DNA of 64,000 nucleotides from Labilithrix sp. GTDB lineage: Bacteria > Myxococcota_A > Polyangia > Polyangiales > Polyangiaceae. The stretch lies in assembly GCA_019637225.1 (NCBI GenBank), contig JAHBWC010000009.1, forward strand, positions 88,795 through 152,794, given 5' to 3'. Below are positions 15,749 to 24,894 of this stretch, piece after piece. Below the pieces are notes generated by a model. That model saw only the letters and a program-made list of their open reading frames with translations, was not told where the DNA came from and searched no databases. Made by a program: the position numbers and the translations under genes. Position 1 is the stretch's first letter, and each line of letters opens with the position of its first letter.

Positions 15749-16657
15749 ATGCGTGCCTTCGCCCTGACGTCGCTCGTCGTCGCTGCCGTCGTCGCCTGCG
15801 GGAGCTCGGACGACGCGGCGACGCCTCCCGCGGACGCCGAGCCGTCGAGCACGTCCGACGCCGGCGACGTCCCTCCCGCGGAGCGCGCGGACGGGGGCGG
15901 CGCCGACGGATCGGACGGCGAGGCCACGGCGCCGTGCGATCGGCCCAAGCCGGGACCGACCACGACCGGCGTGCCGGCGGGCACGGTGCTCGAGCCGAGC
16001 GGATCGATCAAGGTCGAAAAGGACGGGGCGATCGTCGAGGACCTCGACATCACGGGCACGATCACGGTGCTCGCGAACGACGTCACGATCCGACGCGTCC
16101 GGATCACGACCGGCGACTACTACCCGATCCGCTACTTCGACAACGACAACCGGGGCCTCGTCGTCGAGGACAGCGAGATCGTCGGCACCTCCGGCAACGT
16201 GACCTCCGCGATCGCGTTCGCGCACTACACGGCGCGCCGACTGAACATCCACGGCGGCGCCGACGGCCTCAAGGCGGACTCGGACGTGCTCATCGAGGAC
16301 TGCTGGATCCACGATCTTTCGAACGGCGAAGGCGAGCACAACGACGGCGTGCAGTCGACCGGCGGCAAGGGCGTGACGATCCGGCACAACGTCATCTCGG
16401 GAGCGAGCAACGCGTGCGTGCAGACCGGCGACCTCGGCGGCGCCACCGAGGATCTCACGATCGAGTGCAACTGGCTCTCCGGCGGCGGCTACTCGCTGAA
16501 CATCCGCGGCAGGGGCGCCACCGTCCCGAAGAACACGAAGGTGATCGACAACCGCTTCGCGCGCGACCACGTCTACGGGCCTTGGACGCTCGACGATCCG
16601 AGCCCGACGGTGACCGGCAACGTCTACGACGACGGCACACCCATCCCCTACCCTTGA
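15749..16657 (+). CDS. Right-handed parallel beta-helix lipoprotein
   Basis: 302-aa surface lipoprotein. The signal ends AAVVAC, followed by an Asp/Ala/Ser/Gly-rich tether of about 45 residues and a pectate-lyase-like beta-helix with short strand repeats (GAIVEDLDITGTITVLANDV, DVLIEDCWIHDL, GVTIRHNVISG, DLTIECNWLSGG). Such folds bind or cleave polysaccharides, but no catalytic residues can be assigned. It stands alone between the TetR gene and the methyltransferase. Confidence 0.85.
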   Translation: MRAFALTSLVVAAVVACGSSDDAATPPADAEPSSTSDAGDVPPAERADGGGADGSDGEATAPCDRPKPGPTTTGVPAGTVLEPSGSIKVEKDGAIVEDLDITGTITVLANDVTIRRVRITTGDYYPIRYFDNDNRGLVVEDSEIVGTSGNVTSAIAFAHYTARRLNIHGGADGLKADSDVLIEDCWIHDLSNGEGEHNDGVQSTGGKGVTIRHNVISGASNACVQTGDLGGATEDLTIECNWLSGGGYSLNIRGRGATVPKNTKVIDNRFARDHVYGPWTLDDPSPTVTGNVYDDGTPIPYP

Positions 16658-16750
16658 GCCGCGCGCCGCGCGCGGCGCTCGGCCGCGCGCGCGTGGGACT
16701 TCCCTCGCGGACGGCTTCCGGTAGGCTCCGCCACCGACGAGGGAGGGGCC

Positions 16751-17545
16751 ATGGATCCGATCGCGCGGTTCAAGGAAGGTCAGCGGGTCGCGTGGGCAGG
16801 CTTCGCCGCTCTCGAGAGGATCACCGGCACGGCCGCGCCGCGCCTCGTGAGCTTTGCCGGCGTCCGTCCGGGCGCGAAGCTCCTCGACGTCGGATGCGGA
16901 ACCGGCGTCGTCGCCCTCACCGCCGCGCGGGCGGGCGCGAGGGCGACGGGGCTCGATCTGACGCCGGAGCTCGTCGCGCGCGCGAGAGAGAACGCCGCGA
17001 TCGCGGGCGTCGATGTCGACTGGCGCGAGGGGGACGCCGAGGCTCTGCCCTTCGACGACGCATCGTTCGACGTCGTCGTCAGTCAGTTCGGCCACATGTT
17101 CGCGCCGCGACCCGAGGTCGTCACGCGCGAGATGCTCCGCGTGCTTCGTCCGGGCGGGACGATCGCCTTCGCGACGTGGCCGCCCGAGCTCTGCGTGGGG
17201 CGGATGTTCGCGCTCGTGGCGGCGCACTCGCCCCCGCCTCCGCCCGGCGTCCCGCCGTCGACCTCGTGGGGCGATCCGGCCGTCGTCCGCGAGCGCCTCG
17301 GCGGCGGCGTGAGAGAGGTCACGTTCGATCGCGCGATGATGCGCTTCCCGATGCTCTCGCCGCAGCACTTCCGGATCTTCATCGAAGAGAACGTCGGACC
17401 GTTCACGCGCGTCGTGAAGACGCTCGAGGGAGAGGCCTCGAAGCTCGCCTCGTTCCGCCGGGAGCTCGAGCAGATCGCCGCCGTCTACTTCGAGGACAAC
17501 GTCGTCCGTCAGGACTTCCTGCTCACGCGCGCCGTGAAAGCGTAG
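16751..17545 (+). CDS. Class I SAM-dependent methyltransferase (UbiE-like)
   Basis: 264-aa methyltransferase. Motif I LLDVGCGTGVVAL, the acidic ribose-binding loop ATGLDLTPELV, and the motif IV/post region GDAEALPFDDASFDVVVSQF are complete. Start ATG 16751 has GAGGGAGGGG just upstream. The substrate is unknown; the Pro-rich loop after GRMFALVAAHS is typical of small-molecule methyltransferases. It is not obviously in an operon. Confidence 0.9.
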   Translation: MDPIARFKEGQRVAWAGFAALERITGTAAPRLVSFAGVRPGAKLLDVGCGTGVVALTAARAGARATGLDLTPELVARARENAAIAGVDVDWREGDAEALPFDDASFDVVVSQFGHMFAPRPEVVTREMLRVLRPGGTIAFATWPPELCVGRMFALVAAHSPPPPPGVPPSTSWGDPAVVRERLGGGVREVTFDRAMMRFPMLSPQHFRIFIEENVGPFTRVVKTLEGEASKLASFRRELEQIAAVYFEDNVVRQDFLLTRAVKA

Positions 17546-17649
17546 GCACGGCCGCACGGCGCGCTCTCCGGCGCACGGCGGGCGCCGAGGCCGGTAGGGA
17601 CGAGCGCGCGCGGGGGATCACCCGCGCCGGGTGTCGCCCGTTGGCGCCG

Positions 17650-17674
17650 CGCTTGGTGCCAGCGGCACCAAGCG
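17650..17674. terminator. Perfect 11-bp hairpin downstream of tRNA-Thr
   Basis: CGCTTGGTGCC (17650-17660), loop AGC, GGCACCAAGCG (17664-17674). It lies 27 bases past the 3' end of the minus-strand tRNA and also 100 bases past the methyltransferase stop, so it could end either transcript. There is no U-tract, so intrinsic termination is doubtful. Confidence 0.35.
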
Positions 17675-17700
17675 TTCGGCTAACTTCGGGACATTGCTGC

Positions 17701-17775
17701 TGGAGCCGCGAGTCGGGATTGAACCGACGACCTGCGCTTTACGAAAGCGCTGCTCTACCGCTGAGCTATCGCGGC
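17701..17775 (-). tRNA. tRNA-Thr (anticodon CGU)
   Basis: Complete cloverleaf on the minus strand. The acceptor arm GCCGCGA pairs with TCGCGGC, the D-arm GCTC...GAGC has the AGCGGTAGA loop, and the anticodon stem GCGCT/AGCGC encloses loop TTCGTAA (anticodon CGT). The T-arm is GTCGG-TTCAATC-CCGAC. The discriminator is T and the 3' CCA is encoded. It reads Thr ACG codons, which are common in this GC-rich genome. Confidence 0.97.
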
Positions 17776-17823
17776 AGGTAGAGGCCAACGCATGTATGCC
17801 GCCGCGCTCGACACGTCAAGTGG

Positions 17824-19434
17824 TTACGCAGCCTGACGTCGTCGGATGCGTTCGGCGAGGCGGTGCGACGCGAGGCGGCTCATCGCCATGATCGTGTGCT
17901 GCGGGTTCACGCCGAGGTTGGTCGGGAACACGCTCGAGTCGACGACGTGGAGCCCGTCCACGCCGTGGACGCGGAAGTCCGTGTCGACGACGGACGCGCG
18001 CGGATCGCGCCCCATGCGCGCGGCGCCGAACAGGTGCGTGGCGATGAAGCTGTACGAGCGCGGGTCGAGCGGCGCCTCGGCGAGGAGCTTGAGCTCGTCG
18101 GTGGAGCGGAGGACGCTCGGCACGCCAAACACGCCCGGCCAGACCTCGCGCGCTCCGGCCTCGAACATCATCCGGGCGATCAGCGTGCAGGCCTTGCGGG
18201 CCGCGCGCATATCGTTCTCCGTCATCGTGAAGCGGACGCGATCGACGCCGCGAAAGCCCTCCCGCACGGTGCCCTCGGCCTCGGCGCGGATCTGCGCGGC
18301 CCACACGGCCACGTTCCCGAGCTGCGACAGACGCTCGGCGAGCTCGGCGCCGACGCCGGGGATGCGCGCGGCGGCGAGATCGGGCGGCAGCGAGATCGTC
18401 TCGAGCTTGAAGCGCTCGGTCTCGCGAAAATGGACGCTCTCGGCCCCCTGCGTCGCGCCGAAGGCCATGTTGATCGGGCGATCGAAGAGGCCGCCGATCG
18501 CGAGCCCCGGGTGCGCCTGGAAGTGCCGGCCGAGCGCGGCCGAGCGGACGCCGCTCCGACGGAGGATGTTCGGGGTCTGCACGGTGCTCGCCGCGACGAG
18601 GACCGCGTGCCGGGCGTGGAGGACCACGCGATGGCCGGACTCCGAGCGCGCAACGACGGCGACGGCCCGCGCGCCGCGGATCTCGACCTCCTCGACGCGG
18701 CACGACGTGAAGATGCGCGCGCGGCCGAGGCGGAGCGCCCACGGGACATAGGTGACGCTCATGCCTTGCTTCGCCGCGGTGGGGCACGCGGTGATGCACA
18801 TCCCGGAGCCGGTGCAGCCGCGGTCGTAGCGACGCATCGGCGCGGCCGCGAAGCCTTGCTTCTTCGCCTGCTCGATGAAGAGGCGGTTGTTCTCGCCCAT
18901 CGCCTCGGGCGCGACCTCACGGACGGAGAGGTCCGCCTCGAGCGCCGCGTAGTGGGGCTCGAGCGCGCGCGTCGTGATCGCGTCGCCGAGCCCGAAGCGC
19001 GCGGCCCAGTCGTCGACGACGTCCTCCGGCGCGCGCCACGCGATCGCCGAGTTGACGAGCGTGCTGCCTCCGACGCAGCGGCCCTGGAGCATGGGCATGT
19101 ACGCGCGGCCCTGGAGGACCTGCATGCCGCGCAGGCGCATCGCGCGGCTGAACGTGGAGTGGACGTCACTCCGGACCTCGCGGGTCTTGATCCAGGGGCC
19201 CTCTTCCACGATCGCGACCTCGAAGCCCGCCGAGGCGAGCGCGTGCGCGGCGACGGCGCCGGCCGCGCCCGATCCCACGACGACGACGTCGAAGGACTCG
19301 CCGCGGCTCGACGCGAGCGTCTCGCCGTCGACGACCGCGCCCTCGGGCAGCGCGTCGTCGGGGAAGGCCGGCGCGGCCGCGAGACGGAGGGCCTCGGGGG
19401 GAGCTTCGCGCGCGTCACGCGGCAGCGTGGCCAT
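17824..19434 (-). CDS. GMC-family FAD oxidoreductase
   Basis: 536-aa glucose-methanol-choline oxidoreductase. The FAD-binding motif VVVVGSGAAGAVAAHALA is at about residue 50, GRCVGGSTLVNSAIAW follows, and the C-terminal HTIMAMSRLASHRLAE and VDSSVFPTNLGVNPQ segments hold the catalytic His/Asn region. In the middle, CTGSGMCITACPTAAK resembles the ferredoxin-like C-x2-C-x2-C-x3-CP signature seen in this branch, but the second Cys is Ser. Its start overlaps by 20 bases the end of the small-subunit gene, so they form an operon. The substrate, an alcohol or sterol, is unknown. Confidence 0.9.
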   Translation of the reverse strand: MATLPRDAREAPPEALRLAAAPAFPDDALPEGAVVDGETLASSRGESFDVVVVGSGAAGAVAAHALASAGFEVAIVEEGPWIKTREVRSDVHSTFSRAMRLRGMQVLQGRAYMPMLQGRCVGGSTLVNSAIAWRAPEDVVDDWAARFGLGDAITTRALEPHYAALEADLSVREVAPEAMGENNRLFIEQAKKQGFAAAPMRRYDRGCTGSGMCITACPTAAKQGMSVTYVPWALRLGRARIFTSCRVEEVEIRGARAVAVVARSESGHRVVLHARHAVLVAASTVQTPNILRRSGVRSAALGRHFQAHPGLAIGGLFDRPINMAFGATQGAESVHFRETERFKLETISLPPDLAAARIPGVGAELAERLSQLGNVAVWAAQIRAEAEGTVREGFRGVDRVRFTMTENDMRAARKACTLIARMMFEAGAREVWPGVFGVPSVLRSTDELKLLAEAPLDPRSYSFIATHLFGAARMGRDPRASVVDTDFRVHGVDGLHVVDSSVFPTNLGVNPQHTIMAMSRLASHRLAERIRRRQAA

Positions 19435-19912
19435 GGCCGCCTCCTTCGCCGCGCGGCCTGCCGGACAGGCGGATCGTGACGAGGCTCTGCGCTCCGGCCG
19501 AGCCGGTGGGGACGTGCTCTCGCTCGCGCCCCGCGCGCGGGGTCGTCATCGCGGCGCGCGCCTCCGGCGACTGGGCGTAAAGCATCGAGCCCATCGCCTT
19601 GAACGCGACGACGAGCTGCCGAACGGCGTAGACCGGGCTCGCGAGGAGCCGCTCGAGCACGCGTTGCCGCTCGTCCGGACGAAGCTCGCCGATGGTCCGC
19701 GGCCGCCGGAGGACCCAGAGCGGCGCGAGGGCCACGATCCAGAGCGTGAGCCGGAGCCCGAGCGACTGCTCGAGCGGCGACGTGGCGACCGTGTCGGCGA
19801 AGAACCGCGCCGGGCTCATCCGCGCGATCCCGTGCGGGAGCGCGGTGCGCTCCGGAAAGACGGCGTCGAACGCCGCCGCAGCCCACGCGAGCTCGAACCC
19901 GAAGAGCTTCAT
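19415..19912 (-). CDS. Small partner protein of the GMC oxidoreductase
   Basis: 165-aa protein preceding and overlapping the GMC oxidoreductase gene. ATG 19912 follows GGAGG. It has a conserved-looking N-terminus (MKLFGFELAW), one hydrophobic segment (LRLTLWIVALAPLWVL) and a helical ending (VYAVRQLVVAFKAMGSMLYA). The layout resembles gluconate-2-dehydrogenase subunit 3-type small partners of GMC enzymes, but no clear homologous motif can be read, so the assignment rests on position. Confidence 0.7.
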   Translation of the reverse strand: MKLFGFELAWAAAAFDAVFPERTALPHGIARMSPARFFADTVATSPLEQSLGLRLTLWIVALAPLWVLRRPRTIGELRPDERQRVLERLLASPVYAVRQLVVAFKAMGSMLYAQSPEARAAMTTPRAGREREHVPTGSAGAQSLVTIRLSGRPRGEGGGHGHAAA

Positions 19913-20028
19913 GCCGCCATCCTCCTTCGAAGACAAAAGATCCCACCCGCCGATCGAACGAGCTCGATCGGACGCTCACCGGGAGGTGCGCCTCCCCCGC
20001 CTCTGTCAGCTGCAAGCCGTCGGCCTGC

Positions 20029-20904
20029 TCACGGTCTCTGCGTCTTGCCCTTCTTCGGCGCCGACTTCGTCGCCGCCTTGCCGAGGATGCTCGGCGTCTT
20101 CGCGCGCGCGCGATCGCTCGCCCTGGCTGTCTTGTGGCCGTGGCGCGCGAGCCACTCCTGGTCCATCGCGTCGAACGCCGCGCGGAGCGCGTGGCGCGCG
20201 GCCTCGGCGTCGCCCGCGCGGACGAGCTCGACGAGCACGTCGTAGAACGGCAACGACTCCTCGCGGCGGTCGTAGAGCTCCGCGAGCAGCTCGGGCTGCT
20301 CCTCGGGGAAGCGCGCGAACGAGTTCAAGATGAGCTCGAAGCCGACGTTGCGCGCGGCCCGCACGATGACCCGCTGGATCGCGAGATCGCCGCGGGCGAA
20401 CGCGAGCGGATCGGGCAGGTACTTCACCTGCTCGGCGGCGAGCTGCTTGATGACGACGAGGTCCTCCTCCGTGTGGCGCTCGGCCGCGAGCGCCACGGCC
20501 TCCGAGACGAGGACGCGGCGCACCTCGAGGAGGGACGTCAGGAGCTCGAGCCACGCCGGCTCCTCGCGCTCGAGCGAGTTCATCACCATCGTGAGCGCCT
20601 CGAGCCCCGCGCGCTCTCGCCACGACACGACCTCGGTGCCCGATCCGTGGCGCGTGCTGACGAGCCCCATCGCCTCGAGGCGCGCCAGCGCGGCGCGCAG
20701 CGTGAGGCGGTTGACGCCGAGCGCCAGCGAGAGCTCGCGCTCCGAGGGGAGCCGCGACCCCGCGGCGATACGCCCGGCGAGGATCTCGTTCCGCAGGCGG
20801 TCGGACACGGCGTCGACGACGCTCGAGCGCGCGACCGGACCGATGGCCGCGAGGGTCTCGGTCGGGTCCGTCGGCGCGGGAGTCGGCGGAGGAAGTTTTT
20901 TCAT
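20029..20904 (-). CDS. FadR/GntR-family transcriptional regulator
   Basis: 291-aa regulator with a GntR winged helix ([40 protein letters not shown]) and a helical FCD-like effector domain, ending in a Lys-rich tail ([15 protein letters not shown]). A TGGT-N3-ACCA dyad sits 13 bases upstream of the start, matching the FadR/PdhR-subfamily operator, so autoregulation is likely. ATG 20904 is preferred; a TTG start at 20928 would place the operator inside the gene. The divergent neighbour is threonine aldolase, 178 bases away. Confidence 0.92.
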   Translation of the reverse strand: MKKLPPPTPAPTDPTETLAAIGPVARSSVVDAVSDRLRNEILAGRIAAGSRLPSERELSLALGVNRLTLRAALARLEAMGLVSTRHGSGTEVVSWRERAGLEALTMVMNSLEREEPAWLELLTSLLEVRRVLVSEAVALAAERHTEEDLVVIKQLAAEQVKYLPDPLAFARGDLAIQRVIVRAARNVGFELILNSFARFPEEQPELLAELYDRREESLPFYDVLVELVRAGDAEAARHALRAAFDAMDQEWLARHGHKTARASDRARAKTPSILGKAATKSAPKKGKTQRP

Positions 20905-20916
20905 CGGGTCATCCGG

Positions 20917-20927
20917 TGGTTCAACCA
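20917..20927. promoter_or_regulatory. GntR/FadR-type operator
   Basis: TGGT-TCA-ACCA inside GGTGGTTCAACCAATC, on the promoter side of the GntR gene. It fits the FadR-subfamily consensus TGGTnnnACCA and would block the gene's own transcription when bound. Confidence 0.6.
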
Positions 20928-21081
20928 ATCAAGCACGAAACCCGGCACTGCGCAAGGTCGTTCGCACCCGTGAGCTCGAGCGACCCATCGTCCAGATTCG
21001 AGGCCTCGAACGCCAGCGGAATCCGAGCGCCGGGGGGAGCGGGGCGGACCTCCCGCCTCCTCTTTGCTACCGTGGGCCACC

Positions 21082-22119
21082 GTGATCGACGTCCGGAGCG
21101 ACACCGTCACCCGCCCCACCGCCGCCATGCGCGAGGCGATCGCGCGCGCCGAGGTCGGCGACGACGTCTTCGGCGAGGATCCGACCGTGCGCGCCCTCGA
21201 GGCCGAGGCCGCGCGCGTCACGGGCAAGGAGGCGGCGCTCTTCGTCACCTCCGGCACCATGAGCAACCAGCTCGCGATCGCGCTCCACACGCGTCCGGGC
21301 GACGAGGTCATCGTCGGCGAGGGCGCGCACGTCGTGTTCTACGAGAGCGGCGCCGGCGCGGCGCTCTCCGGCGTGCAGTTCGCCGTCGCGGGTTCCGGCG
21401 GCCTCTTCGACGCGGCGGCGATGGAAGAGCGGATCCACCCGACGGCGCACTGGTCGCCGCGGACGAGCCTCGTGTGCGTCGAGAACACGCACAACCGCGC
21501 GGGCGGGCGCGTGTTCCCGCAGGCCGCCGCCGTCGCGATCGCCGAGCGGGCGCGCGCGCGCGGGCTCGGCGTGCACCTCGACGGCGCGCGCATCTGGAAC
21601 GCCAGCGTCGCGACCGGCCTCTCGGTCGCCGACCTCGCCGCGCCGTTCGACACCGTGAGCGTGTGCTTCTCGAAGGGGCTCGGCGCCCCGGTCGGGAGCG
21701 CGCTCTGCGCGCCGAGCGCGTGGATCGAGCGCGCGCGGACGCTGCGCAAGCGCTGGGGCGGCGGGATGCGCCAGGCCGGCGTGCTCGCCGCCGGCGCCCT
21801 CTTCGCGCTCCGTCATCACGCGGATCGGCTCCGCGAGGACCACGACAACGCGCGGCGCTTCGCCGAGGGCATCGCCGCGACGCCGGGCGTCGGCGTCGAT
21901 CTCGCGGGCGTCGAGACGAACATCGTCAACGTCGACCTCGAGGCGCCGCTCGTCGCCGAGGCCGTCGCGGGAGCCGCTCGCCGCCGAGGCCTCGCGATCA
22001 ACGCGTCGGGGCCGCGCCGCCTCCGCGCCGTCATGCACCTCGACGTCGCGCGCGGCGACGTCGAGCGCGCCGTCGAGCTGCTCGCCGAGGCCGTCGGCGA
22101 GCTCCGCGGGACCCGATGA
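21082..22119 (+). CDS. ltaE: Low-specificity L-threonine aldolase
   Basis: 345-aa PLP enzyme that cleaves L-threonine or allo-threonine to glycine and acetaldehyde. It begins [20 protein letters not shown], with [11 protein letters not shown], the [10 protein letters not shown] motif and the PLP lysine in [14 protein letters not shown], ending in the usual MHLDV segment. GTG 21082 is used because the family begins I-D-L/V-R-S-D-T. The stop overlaps the next gene's start (ATGA). Confidence 0.95.
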   Translation: MIDVRSDTVTRPTAAMREAIARAEVGDDVFGEDPTVRALEAEAARVTGKEAALFVTSGTMSNQLAIALHTRPGDEVIVGEGAHVVFYESGAGAALSGVQFAVAGSGGLFDAAAMEERIHPTAHWSPRTSLVCVENTHNRAGGRVFPQAAAVAIAERARARGLGVHLDGARIWNASVATGLSVADLAAPFDTVSVCFSKGLGAPVGSALCAPSAWIERARTLRKRWGGGMRQAGVLAAGALFALRHHADRLREDHDNARRFAEGIAATPGVGVDLAGVETNIVNVDLEAPLVAEAVAGAARRRGLAINASGPRRLRAVMHLDVARGDVERAVELLAEAVGELRGTR

Positions 22120-23258
22120 CGCGCCTCCCGCGCGCGCTCGCGCTCGCGCTCGTCCTGCCCGCGCTCGCCTGCGCGCCGAACCGCGGCGCGGCCTACGAGA
22201 AATCGCTCGCCGAGGCGCGGCGCGCGCACCACGCCGGCCGCTTCGACGCGGCCGCGGACCGCTTCGACGAGGCCGCCCGCACGGCGAAGATCCCGCGCGA
22301 CGCCGTCTACGCGCGCTACGAGGCCGCGCTCGCCCGCGCGCGCGCCGGCGACGTGGCGCGCGCGGCGCGGGAGCTCCGCGCGATCGCCGACGCGCGGCCG
22401 CCGAACGCCTACTCCGCGCAGGCGGCCTTCAAGGCAGCCGACCTCGCGTGGAAGAGCGATCCCTCGGCCGGCTACGCCGAGCTCGAGGCGGTCGCGCTGC
22501 GCTTCCCCGAGAACGGCGTCGGCAAGGTCGCGCTCGTGCGCGTCCTCCGCCGCGACGACGAGAGCGGCCCGGCCGCGACGCTCGCGCACCTCGACGCCCT
22601 CGGTCCGAAGCTCGCGAAGACCGCCCTCGAGGAGGACATCGCCTACGAGCGCGCGAAGCGCGTCGCCGAGCTCGGCCGCCTCGAGGAGGCGCGCGACGCC
22701 TTCGTCGCCGTCGCCGATCGCTGGCCGTACCCGGGCGGCGCCTATTTCGACGACGCGCTCTACCGCGCGAGCGAGATCGAGGAGAAGCTCGGCCGACCGC
22801 GCGAAGCGATCGCTCTGCTCGAGCGCATGCTCTCGTTCCGCGAGCGATCCGTGACGATCGGCAGCTACGAGCGGCCGCGCTACGTGCCGGCCGTCCTCCG
22901 CATCGCGAAGCTCTACGAGGAGCGCCTCGGCGACCGCGCCGGAGCGCGCGCGACGTACCACCGGCTCTACGCCGACTTCAAGACCTCGACGCTCCGCGAC
23001 GACGCGCTCTGGCACGAGGCCGCGCTCTGGGAGATGGACGGCGACACGGACACCGCCTGCGACCGCCTCTCGACCTTGACCCGCGCCTTCCCGGACTCGC
23101 GCTACGTGCCGTGCGCGGTCGATCGGTGCCGGTCGATCGAGCGGCCGTCGAAGAGCAAGGCCCCGAAGACGTGCCACGCGTACCTGACGCGCGAGAGGCG
23201 TCCTTTGGCCGGCGACGCCGCTCCGGCGCCGGAGACCACGGCGGACGCGAAGCCCTGA
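22116..23258 (+). CDS. TPR-repeat lipoprotein
   Basis: 380-aa exported protein with a signal ending ALAC and tandem TPR/YbgF-like helices ([50 protein letters not shown]). A Cys-containing C-terminal part follows ([22 protein letters not shown]). It is translationally coupled to ltaE by a 4-base overlap, though the functional connection is unclear. Probably a periplasmic scaffold. Confidence 0.85.
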   Translation: MTRLPRALALALVLPALACAPNRGAAYEKSLAEARRAHHAGRFDAAADRFDEAARTAKIPRDAVYARYEAALARARAGDVARAARELRAIADARPPNAYSAQAAFKAADLAWKSDPSAGYAELEAVALRFPENGVGKVALVRVLRRDDESGPAATLAHLDALGPKLAKTALEEDIAYERAKRVAELGRLEEARDAFVAVADRWPYPGGAYFDDALYRASEIEEKLGRPREAIALLERMLSFRERSVTIGSYERPRYVPAVLRIAKLYEERLGDRAGARATYHRLYADFKTSTLRDDALWHEAALWEMDGDTDTACDRLSTLTRAFPDSRYVPCAVDRCRSIERPSKSKAPKTCHAYLTRERRPLAGDAAPAPETTADAKP

Positions 23259-23355
23259 AGCCGCGCGCTCTCGGCGGCCGGACGGAGGACCGGGGCCCCG
23301 GCGGAGGGGCCGAGACCGCGGACGGGGGGAGTGACGCGTGACGGACCCGCGGGGG

Positions 23356-23766
23356 TCAGTCCTCGTCGTCCTCCTCCTCTTCTTCTTCCTCGTCGTCCTC
23401 GTCTTCGTCCTCGTCGTCGAGGTCCTCGTCGTCGAACTCCTCGACGTTCTCTTCTTCTTCCTCTTCTTCAGCCGCAGCGGCGGCCGGCTTCTTCTCGAAC
23501 TTGACGTCGACGCCGATGTCACCGAGCTGCGCGTCGAGCAGCTCGAAGAGCTCGTCGACGTCGTCGCCCGACCACTCGTCGAGCATCTCGGTGAGAAACT
23601 CGTAGAAGTCGCCGTTGTCGAGGCGCCGCTCGATCTCTTCGACCTGCTCCTCGGTGAACGCTTCGAGAATGTCCTCACGCAGCGTCTCGGTGTCCCCTTC
23701 CTCGATCGCGTCCTGCGCCGAGAGACGAATCTGCCGAACCGCACGTTTGTCGAGAACGATCTCCAT
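23356..23766 (-). CDS. Small protein with a very acidic C-terminal tail
   Basis: 136-aa protein. The helical N-terminal 75 residues (LDKRAVRQIRLSAQDAIEEG, EEQVEEIERRLDNGD, DELFELLDAQLGD) are followed by VDVKFEKKPAAAAA and a tail made almost only of Glu and Asp, about 45 residues long. ATG 23766 has GGAGAAGG upstream. Such tails mimic nucleic acid or bind basic proteins and metal ions. Function unknown. Confidence 0.8.
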   Translation of the reverse strand: MEIVLDKRAVRQIRLSAQDAIEEGDTETLREDILEAFTEEQVEEIERRLDNGDFYEFLTEMLDEWSGDDVDELFELLDAQLGDIGVDVKFEKKPAAAAAEEEEEEENVEEFDDEDLDDEDEDEDDEEEEEEEDDED

Positions 23767-23887
23767 CTGGCCTTCTCCGAGAGCCCCGCGAGTGTGCACG
23801 TCGCTTCCGTCGCGACGATGCAGCGCCCACGAATACGCAAAGCCATCGTGCTGTGTCAACGTGCGAGCGATCGTTTCTCCGTCGGAG

Positions 23888-24769
23888 GTGCCGCGCGGCG
23901 CTCTCGCGGTACGGCGCCGGACCACCGCCGAGGCCGGCGGTGTATGCTCGACCCGTGAGCGGCGCGGCGGCGGAACGGGGTACTTCGGCGCCGCGAGCCC
24001 ACGCGGCCCCGCACATGGGGTCGCGCGAGCCGCTGCTCTCGAGCCTCCGCAGGAGGCCGACACGCAGGTCCTCGACGCGCCCGCAGGACCGCACGAGCCC
24101 CAGCCGCCGGCGCGGCCTCGCGGCGTCACGCCCGGCCCGGCGGATCCGCGCCGCCTCGCAGACGGCGACACGCGGCTCGCGCGCGACATCGAGACGGCGC
24201 CGCCTCCGCCCTCGCACGTCGTCTACTTCCAGTACGGCGTCGCGTTCGCGACCGAGCAGGTGCTCGCGCCGGGCGCGATCTGCGACGACACGACCATTCC
24301 GTGCATCCTCGGCGCCGGGGGCGGCATCGCCGTGCGCGGCGGCTGGCGCAGCACGGGGCCGCTCTACCTCGGCGGCGCGTACGAGCTCACGAAGCAGGAC
24401 CCGAACAAGCTCTATCGCATCGCCCTGCTCCAGCAGGCCCGCGCGGAGGGCCGCTACTATTTCATGACGGCTCGCGTCACCGAGCCGTACGCGGCCGTCA
24501 GCCTCGGCGTCGCGGGCTACGGCAACGAGTGGGCGATCGACACCTGGGGCCCCGCGGGCTCGATCGGCGGCGGCGTCGAGTACCAGATCACGCGCCGCAC
24601 CGTCGTCGGCCTCGCCGTGGCCTACCGGCTGCTCCATTTCAGCCGCTTCACGGACACGGCCGGATCCGCGCGCGCCCCCGGCGTCGCCCAGTTGCTGGGG
24701 ATCGACCTCGTCCTCGAGCAGCGGGACGCGGTCGTCCGCGCCGGCGCCGACGACGCGCGCGGGCCTTGA
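23888..24769 (+). CDS. Outer-membrane beta-barrel-like protein, start uncertain
   Basis: The C-terminal 190 residues look like a small outer-membrane barrel with alternating strands (VVYFQYGVAFATEQ, LYLGGAYELTKQD, EGRYYFMTARVTEPYAAVSL, RRTVVGLAVAYRLLHF). The frame has no ATG before this; the only starts are GTG codons (23888 and upstream), with no clear ribosome site and no signal peptide. The mature-looking part begins near 24040 (ALEPPQEADTQ). The 5' end may have been lost or shifted in frame, or the annotation start may be wrong. It follows the acidic-protein gene divergently. Confidence 0.6.
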   Translation: MPRGALAVRRRTTAEAGGVCSTRERRGGGTGYFGAASPRGPAHGVARAAALEPPQEADTQVLDAPAGPHEPQPPARPRGVTPGPADPRRLADGDTRLARDIETAPPPPSHVVYFQYGVAFATEQVLAPGAICDDTTIPCILGAGGGIAVRGGWRSTGPLYLGGAYELTKQDPNKLYRIALLQQARAEGRYYFMTARVTEPYAAVSLGVAGYGNEWAIDTWGPAGSIGGGVEYQITRRTVVGLAVAYRLLHFSRFTDTAGSARAPGVAQLLGIDLVLEQRDAVVRAGADDARGP

Positions 24770-24894
24770 CGGGCCGGCCGGCGACGAAGGCCGCTTGACG
24801 GTCGCGGTGGGGTGTTGTCCCCTACGGGGAACGTGATCCGAGGGAGCGTGCGACCGAGGAATCTTCAAGCGCGACGCGTGGGGCGAACCACGTC

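Noticed and set aside
23290..23301. 12-bp palindrome CCGGGGCCCCGG between convergent genes
   Set aside because: No loop and no T-run, and such runs are expected by chance at this GC content; not called a terminator.
23356..23480. Repetitive TCCTC-rich stretch that looked like a simple-sequence repeat
   Set aside because: It is the Glu/Asp-rich coding tail of the 136-aa protein, not an independent repeat.
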